From positions 1 to 10,420 of the forward strand of contig SKOL01000063.1 in NCBI GenBank assembly GCA_007120055.1: a DNA stretch of 10,420 bases. Reading direction: 5' to 3'. Numbering within the stretch: the stretch's first letter is position 1; each line of letters starts with the position of its first letter. A program made the position numbers and the translations under genes. A model generated the notes under the pieces. That model had not been told where the DNA came from and did no database searches. It worked only from the letters and a program-made list of their open reading frames with translations. Source of the stretch: Anaerobacillus sp. GTDB taxonomy: Bacteria > Bacillota > Bacilli > Bacillales_H > Anaerobacillaceae. This document shows positions 6,398 through 10,420 of the stretch, one piece after another.

Positions 6398-7489
6398 ATG
6401 AACGAAAAGTTACATTACACACAAATAGCAGTAATTGTTTACATGATTCAATCGGGGGTTATTTTATTTGCACTTCCACGACTAGTGGCTGAAGCGTTTG
6501 GGACAAACGGTTGGTTAGGTTTAGTTCTAACCTCTGGAATCGTTTTAGTAAATATTTTTTTAATTGTTTTAGTTTACAATAAAGGAAATGGACAATCCAT
6601 TTTTTCGATATTAGAAGCCAGTTTGCCTAAATGGATATATTTACCTTTTTACTTTTTAATGGTTGTCAACTTTAGTTTTATTGCTGTATTAATTGGAAAA
6701 AACTATGTTTTATTAATACAAACAACGATATTTCCCACTGTAGGCGCAAATCCATTTTTAATCTATTTTTTGATTACAGCGCTATTTTTTGTCAGTAAAG
6801 GAATATATAACATGGGAAAGATCACCTTAGTATTTTTCTTTTTAACGATATGGACGACCTTTTTGCTTCTTTTATTGTTGCCGGAATTTAGTTTCCAGCG
6901 AATGACCCCATTTATTTTTCAAGGAGCAAGTCTTTCGTTTGAAAAAAGCTTTGAAGTGTATACCGCATTTGTAGGATTTGAAATCGTGCTATTTTTATTT
7001 CCTTACGTACAAAACGATAGAAAGTTTAGTAAGGCTGTCATTTTCGGGCACTTATTTACGACCTTTATTTATTTAGCTGTTTGTTTTGTCGCTATGGGCT
7101 TTTATAGCTTTGGGCAAATTAAAAATATTCTTTATCCGACACAAAATTTATTGAAATTCATGGAAACTCCATTAATCGAACGAATAGAAAATATTGTATT
7201 TATCGTCTTTTTTTTAAAAATTATTGTTACAGTTGCATTTTATTATTGGGCCTCTGTGGAAACAGCAAAAAGGGTTTTAACGAAAATAAAAGAAAAATGG
7301 TTATTGGTAATGATCATCGTAGCTTCATTTATTTTTAGTTTCTTCTTTGAAATTCAAAGAGAAATTAATGAAGTTTTAAATATCATTGTTTTAGGGCAAG
7401 TCATCTTTTCATTTAGCTTTCCAGTGCTACTTCTCTTATTATTGTGGTTAAAAAATATGAAAAAAAAGCGAGGCAATAAAGTTGCGTAA
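6398..7489 (+). CDS. Spore germination receptor subunit B (GerB family permease-like)
   Basis: B subunit of the receptor, 363 residues, an APC-superfamily permease-like protein thought to take part in germinant recognition. About ten membrane helices can be drawn: 8-28, 38-60, 79-100, 117-135, 140-161, 183-203, 214-237, 264-285, 301-317 and 326-351. Family-typical pieces are the N-terminal YTQIAVIVYMIQSGVILFALP, FVGFEIVLFLFPYV near 191-204, and METPLIERIENIVF near 255-268. AAAGGG (6384-6389) overlaps the gerA stop codon and sits 8 bases before the ATG, which supports translational coupling. Its last codons overlap the start of gerC by 8 bases. The C-terminus is a short basic tail (KKKRGNK). 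Confidence 0.93.
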   Translation: MNEKLHYTQIAVIVYMIQSGVILFALPRLVAEAFGTNGWLGLVLTSGIVLVNIFLIVLVYNKGNGQSIFSILEASLPKWIYLPFYFLMVVNFSFIAVLIGKNYVLLIQTTIFPTVGANPFLIYFLITALFFVSKGIYNMGKITLVFFFLTIWTTFLLLLLLPEFSFQRMTPFIFQGASLSFEKSFEVYTAFVGFEIVLFLFPYVQNDRKFSKAVIFGHLFTTFIYLAVCFVAMGFYSFGQIKNILYPTQNLLKFMETPLIERIENIVFIVFFLKIIVTVAFYYWASVETAKRVLTKIKEKWLLVMIIVASFIFSFFFEIQREINEVLNIIVLGQVIFSFSFPVLLLLLLWLKNMKKKRGNKVA

Positions 7490-8591
7490 TTTTATGGTTT
7501 TATTATTTGTCATCTTTTGTTCAGGATGTGCAGAACCACAAATTGTTGAGGATTTAGGCTTTATTCATAGTGTCGGCTATGACTTAAATGAAGCTGAAGA
7601 CGCAGTGGAAGAAGGGGTTTTAGTTATGACTGTTGCTATTCCGCAGATTACACCGACAGCAGAAGTAGATCGTGAAGTGTTAACGACGATTGCTCATACG
7701 AGTAAACAAGCACGAGCAAAAATGGCTCGGAAAACCGATCGTATTTTAGTAAGTGGACAATTAAGAACAGCACTTTTTGGCATGAATCTAGCAGAAAAAG
7801 GTTTTTTTGACACGATAGATACGTTGAAGCGTGACTATACGATTGGATTAAACTTAAAAATAATCGTTGTTAACGGTAATAGTAAAGAATTGTTATTAGA
7901 AGATTATCCAGAGCATCCACGAACGAGTAGGTATATTTTCGAACTTATCGATAAAGAAGCGAAAACACATGTTGCTGTGGATACGTCGTTACATAAGTTT
8001 ATGCGAGACTATTATGATGATGGAATAGATCCTATGGTTCCGGTAGTCAAAGTAGGAATTAATGAAATTATCGTTGACGGAATTGGCTTGTTTGACGGTG
8101 ATCGGATGGTAATGAAAGTAGATCCAACCGACGCTAGAACTTTGACGATGATGCATGGAGATTATGTGGGTGGTGACATTACAAAAGAGATTAAATTAGA
8201 GGAAGAAGAAAAGAGAAGTTACTTATACCTTACGTTTAGTACAATTGAATCTAAGCGAAAAGTCAAAGTTAAATCTCCTGATAAAATTGATATTCATTTA
8301 GACGTTAAAGGTAGTATCGATGAGTACACAGGTCACCTAGAGTTGTCAGAGGATGAAGTACAAAAAGAAATTGAAAAGAAGTTAGAGCAACATATAGAAA
8401 GTGTTGGTGAAAGTTTAATTCAAGAAATGCAACAAAATAATACTGATAGCCTTGGTATAGGAAAGTTTGTACGTAATAGTTCAAAATATAAAGAATGGCA
8501 AGAAATGAATTGGAAAGAGGAGATCTATCCCCTTGCAAAAATTAATGTGAATGCGAATGTGAAATTGAAAGGGTTTGGAGGCGTGAAATAA
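7482..8591 (+). CDS. Ger(x)C family spore germination lipoprotein (subunit C)
   Basis: C subunit, 369 residues, a lipoprotein on the outer face of the spore inner membrane and required by most Ger receptors. The N-terminus is a short lipoprotein signal (MRNFMVLLFVIFCSGC), with Cys16 the likely lipid-modified residue. The lipobox reads CSGC, with Cys at -3 where Leu is usual. After it the family normally has GCWD; here it is GCAEPQIVEDLGFIHSVGYD, whose later part fits the family. The C-terminal domain and its ending (YKEWQEMNWKEEIYPLAKINVNANVKLKGFGGVK) are typical. The start is read as TTG at 7482 because GAGG (7470-7473) lies 8 bases upstream. The in-frame ATG at 7494 would have that site 20 bases away and would remove the only Arg of the signal. 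It overlaps the end of gerB, so translation is likely coupled. A terminator follows. Confidence 0.9.
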   Translation: MRNFMVLLFVIFCSGCAEPQIVEDLGFIHSVGYDLNEAEDAVEEGVLVMTVAIPQITPTAEVDREVLTTIAHTSKQARAKMARKTDRILVSGQLRTALFGMNLAEKGFFDTIDTLKRDYTIGLNLKIIVVNGNSKELLLEDYPEHPRTSRYIFELIDKEAKTHVAVDTSLHKFMRDYYDDGIDPMVPVVKVGINEIIVDGIGLFDGDRMVMKVDPTDARTLTMMHGDYVGGDITKEIKLEEEEKRSYLYLTFSTIESKRKVKVKSPDKIDIHLDVKGSIDEYTGHLELSEDEVQKEIEKKLEQHIESVGESLIQEMQQNNTDSLGIGKFVRNSSKYKEWQEMNWKEEIYPLAKINVNANVKLKGFGGVK

Positions 8592-8596
8592 TAACT

Positions 8597-8627
8597 ATGG
8601 AGAATGGGGTTGCAGCCCCGTTTTTTA
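8597..8627 (+). terminator. Rho-independent terminator of the gerABC operon
   Basis: GGGGT (8606-8610) pairs with GCCCC (8615-8619) around a short TGCA loop. The stem extends outward through AGAAT/GTTTT-type pairs, then a run of six T residues (8621-8626). It begins about 10 bases after the gerC stop. Confidence 0.9.
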
Positions 8628-8660
8628 CGTAAAAAATAGTAGTGATTCATTTTTTAGTCG

Positions 8661-8774
8661 AGTGAATTTCATAATACCAATAAACTGGTCACATCCATCA
8701 CATTTAGTTGAGAACGATTTAACTCAACTAGATGTAGATGGATGTGGCGTTGAATAATGGTTATTAAATTCATT
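8661..8774 (-). repeat. Palindromic MITE-like element, copy 1
   Basis: A ~115-bp inverted-repeat unit lying between gerC and the MFS gene. Outer arms: TGAATTTCATAATACC (8663-8678) and GGTTATTAAATTCA (8759-8772), about 13 pairs with small bulges. Inner arms: 8688-8712 and 8723-8748, about 25 pairs with one bulged base and one G-T pair, around a 10-base loop (8713-8722). When reversed, both its ends match those of the element at 10148-10265: AATGAATTT, then ATTATTC, then CGCCAC at one end, and TTGGTA.TTATGAAATTCACTC at the other. It ends 13 bases from the MFS stop codon. No T-run follows the inner stem, so it is not a classic terminator. Confidence 0.75.
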
Positions 8775-8786
8775 AAGCCTATAAAT

Positions 8787-10037
8787 TTAACCACTTTTCT
8801 TTATCACTACCTCTTTTTTATCCAAGTCACACTGTAAAGGCTTCAACATAAATAGATGAAAGTAAAAATAAGCTAGAAGAACGACGATCCCTGATGCTAA
8901 GAAAGGTAGCCAGTAGTTTCCTAATCCTAGAATAATTCCTGCTAAATAAGCCGCTGTTGTGGCCCCTAAGCTTCTGCCGATCGAACGTAAACTGGCATGG
9001 AGACTGCGCTCGCGATCATCGGTAGCTTGCAGTGCTTGCCCTTCAATGACATTAAATAAGGCTGTAAAAACACCACTTCTCACGATAAAAAAGACGAGAA
9101 AAACTGACAAAGGAATAGTTAACGCTAATAAAAAAGAAGCACTAATCGTAAGAACGAACAAAGCAAATGAAACACGTTTTAATCCCCATTTGTCTAATAA
9201 ATACGGAGTCATAAAGGATGCTATTGATAAGATTAATCCATTAGCGGTAAGTAAAATAGCGACATTTGCGTCGGTCCAATCTAATCGAAACTTGATGATG
9301 ATATTGAAAAAGGGGATTAAAAAAGCGAACGCAGCTCCTGAAAATATGGAAAAACCTGCATAGATCAGCAACTTCTTGTTTGGCATAACATTTTTAAACG
9401 TTAACTTAAAACGATGTTTTTCACCCTCGTTTTTAGGTGCTGCTTTTCCTTCATCCGGTAAAAAGTAACGAGCGATCGTCACTACGGTCATTGAGATGGC
9501 CATAAAGATCATCGTTCCTTGATAATGTTCATGTCCTCCATCTAAAAGCTGTGGCAAATAACCACCAATTAACGTTCCGAGCCCGGTGAAAAATGTAAAT
9601 ACGGCAAACATCATATTATAGGTCTGGGTTTCTTGTTTATTAGTATGACAATATTTAAATAATAATGGGATTTCAGCAGCGATCATCATTGCCATCCCAA
9701 AAGATAAAATAAATTGTGCAATAAGGAAATGTTCAAACGATGAGCCGAAAGCAATGAAGTAATGACTAATTGTAATAATTGTTAGTCCGCTAACAAGAAC
9801 TTTTTTCCGCCCGATGCGATCCGCTAAAATACCAAACGGGATGGCAACAAGCGCCATTACAAGACTTCCTATTGCTGTAATTTTACCAATTTCAACTTCA
9901 TTTACTTGGTGCGCTAAGAGATGTAGGTTAAACAAAAGAGCATGGAGTCCGAAGGCCATCCCTAGAAACGGTTCACTAAGTAAAAACTGTTTAACTCCTT
10001 TAGGTAGCACACTTAATTCTTGTAAGTATTCTCTCAT
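8787..10037 (-). CDS. MFS transporter (416 aa)
   Basis: Major facilitator superfamily permease with about 12 membrane helices. The motif A loop between helices 2 and 3 is GILADRIGRKK (about residues 69-79, with Asp73 and Arg77). A charged cytoplasmic loop (about 195-222) separates the two six-helix halves. A weaker motif A counterpart (LLDKWGLKR) lies near 280-288. The C-terminal tail is Lys-rich. The substrate cannot be told; such proteins often export drugs or small metabolites. The ATG at 10037 is chosen because AAGAAGGA ends 6 bases upstream. An in-frame GTG at 10064 would add nine residues but has no ribosome binding site. It is a single-gene unit, convergent with gerABC. Two inverted repeats upstream (10090-10107 and 10122-10142) could be regulator sites, and a copy of the palindromic element lies on each side. 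Confidence 0.88.
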   Translation of the reverse strand: MREYLQELSVLPKGVKQFLLSEPFLGMAFGLHALLFNLHLLAHQVNEVEIGKITAIGSLVMALVAIPFGILADRIGRKKVLVSGLTIITISHYFIAFGSSFEHFLIAQFILSFGMAMMIAAEIPLLFKYCHTNKQETQTYNMMFAVFTFFTGLGTLIGGYLPQLLDGGHEHYQGTMIFMAISMTVVTIARYFLPDEGKAAPKNEGEKHRFKLTFKNVMPNKKLLIYAGFSIFSGAAFAFLIPFFNIIIKFRLDWTDANVAILLTANGLILSIASFMTPYLLDKWGLKRVSFALFVLTISASFLLALTIPLSVFLVFFIVRSGVFTALFNVIEGQALQATDDRERSLHASLRSIGRSLGATTAAYLAGIILGLGNYWLPFLASGIVVLLAYFYFHLFMLKPLQCDLDKKEVVIKKSG

Positions 10038-10089
10038 GTAGATCCTTCTTCCGTAAAAATACACTAAAAGGTATTTAGGTAGTCTAAAT

Positions 10090-10107
10090 TAATCTCATCA
10101 TAGATTA
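10090..10107. promoter_or_regulatory. Inverted repeat TAATCT-N6-AGATTA upstream of the MFS gene
   Basis: Perfect 6-bp arms with a six-base centre, 53 bases upstream of the MFS start codon. Size and position fit an operator, but no regulator gene is in the window and no convincing -35/-10 pair was found around it. Confidence 0.35.
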
Positions 10108-10121
10108 GGAGGTTTGTAAAG

Positions 10122-10142
10122 GTTAGAATTAGATTTTCTAAC
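10122..10142. promoter_or_regulatory. Inverted repeat GTTAGAA-N7-TTCTAAC upstream of the MFS gene
   Basis: Perfect 7-bp arms with a seven-base centre, directly left of palindromic element copy 2 and about 85 bases upstream of the MFS start. It may be a dimeric regulator site. A TTTACA on the minus strand at about 10115-10120 could be a -35 box, but no -10 at proper spacing supports it. Confidence 0.35.
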
Positions 10143-10147
10143 ATTAC

Positions 10148-10265
10148 AATGAATTTCATAATTTATTATTCTCGCCACTAAGATCAATATATAGTTGCAT
10201 CAAAAACATTCGCAAACTATATATTGAGTGTTGTGGCTCATTTTTGGTAATTATGAAATTCACTC
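10148..10265 (+). repeat. Palindromic MITE-like element, copy 2
   Basis: A ~118-bp unit with perfect 14-bp terminal inverted repeats: TGAATTTCATAATT (10150-10163) and its complement (10249-10262). Inside, GCCAC (10174-10178) pairs with GTGGC (10233-10237). After a symmetric 5x5 internal loop, TCAATATATAGTT (10184-10196) pairs perfectly with 10215-10227, then GC pairs with GC past one bulged A, closing a 13-base loop. The ends match copy 1 at 8661-8774 in reverse orientation. No coding capacity and no clear target-site duplication were seen. Confidence 0.75.
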
Positions 10266-10420
10266 AATAACGTAAACATTAAAGTAAATGAGAACATTTC
10301 GACTGCGCAGTGTTAATGATATAAATCGATAAAGTTTAAAATAATAATTTACTTCATTCATAAATTCCTTTATAATTGATTTAGCACAAAAAAACTGAAT
10401 ATTTGACAAATAGGTTGGGG
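10266..10420 (+). other. Right-edge non-coding sequence upstream of an unseen gene
   Basis: AT-rich, no reading frame of note. It holds the promoter at 10348-10376 and, 12 bases before the window end, a consensus TTGACA (10403-10408) that could be the -35 box of a second start whose -10 lies outside. Both point right. Confidence 0.5.
10348..10376 (+). promoter_or_regulatory. Sigma-A-like promoter pointing out of the window
   Basis: TTTACT (10348-10353), a 17-base spacer and a perfect TATAAT (10371-10376). The gene it would drive is beyond the right edge and would be divergent from the MFS gene. Confidence 0.55.

Noticed and set aside
8305..8538. Minus-strand frame inside gerC
   Set aside because: Antisense shadow with no ribosome binding site and no family features.
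8959..10041. Two plus-strand frames (8959-9363 and 9814-10041) opposite the MFS gene
   Set aside because: Antisense shadows of a clear membrane transporter gene; composition is Arg/Lys/Pro-rich and unlike a real protein.
10038..10064. GTG at 10064 as start of the MFS gene
   Set aside because: No ribosome binding site upstream, while AAGAAGGA correctly precedes the ATG at 10037.
8661..10265. Composite transposon carrying the MFS gene
   Set aside because: No transposase gene and no clear target-site duplications; the paired elements are reported but mobility as a unit is not supported.

Overview
The window comes from a low-GC, endospore-forming Bacillota bacterium, most likely of the Bacillaceae. 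The evidence is a complete gerA-gerB-gerC nutrient germination receptor operon, a FloT/YuaG-type flotillin, a KapD-like exonuclease, a DUF2935 protein, strong AGGAGG-type ribosome binding sites, and Rho-independent terminators. No plasmid, phage or transposase gene is present. All proteins look chromosomal and vertically inherited.

Layout from left to right: (1) the 3' end of a flotillin gene (+) with its terminator; (2) a gene-poor stretch holding one copy of an interspersed repeat, then an 87-residue helical protein of unknown function (+); (3) a secreted cell wall hydrolase with a stalk domain, LysM and NlpC/P60 (+), closed by a clear terminator; (4) two minus-strand genes, a DUF2935 protein followed by a DEDDh exonuclease with a C-terminal extension. 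Between them lie a second copy of the interspersed repeat, a triplet of AAACCAAC units and a good sigma-A promoter; (5) the germination receptor operon (+), transcribed divergently from the DUF2935 gene and ended by a terminator; (6) a minus-strand MFS transporter gene with a palindromic element of about 117 bp on each side; (7) at the right edge, a plus-strand sigma-A-like promoter for a gene that starts outside the window.

The genes form separate small transcription units. The only real operon is gerABC, whose products form the inner-membrane spore receptor: GerA and GerB are membrane subunits and GerC is a lipoprotein. The cell wall hydrolase could act in vegetative wall turnover or sporulation, but nothing in the sequence ties it to gerABC.

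The least expected content is non-coding. Two ~117-bp palindromic elements share their ends but differ in the central stem, and at least one base pair in that stem changes on both sides. They flank the MFS gene in opposite orientation. A second, unrelated ~70-bp repeat occurs twice, each time shortly upstream of a gene and pointing towards it. Three annotated-style longest starts are corrected here using ribosome binding sites (87-residue protein, DUF2935 protein, MFS transporter), and gerC is best read from a TTG start.
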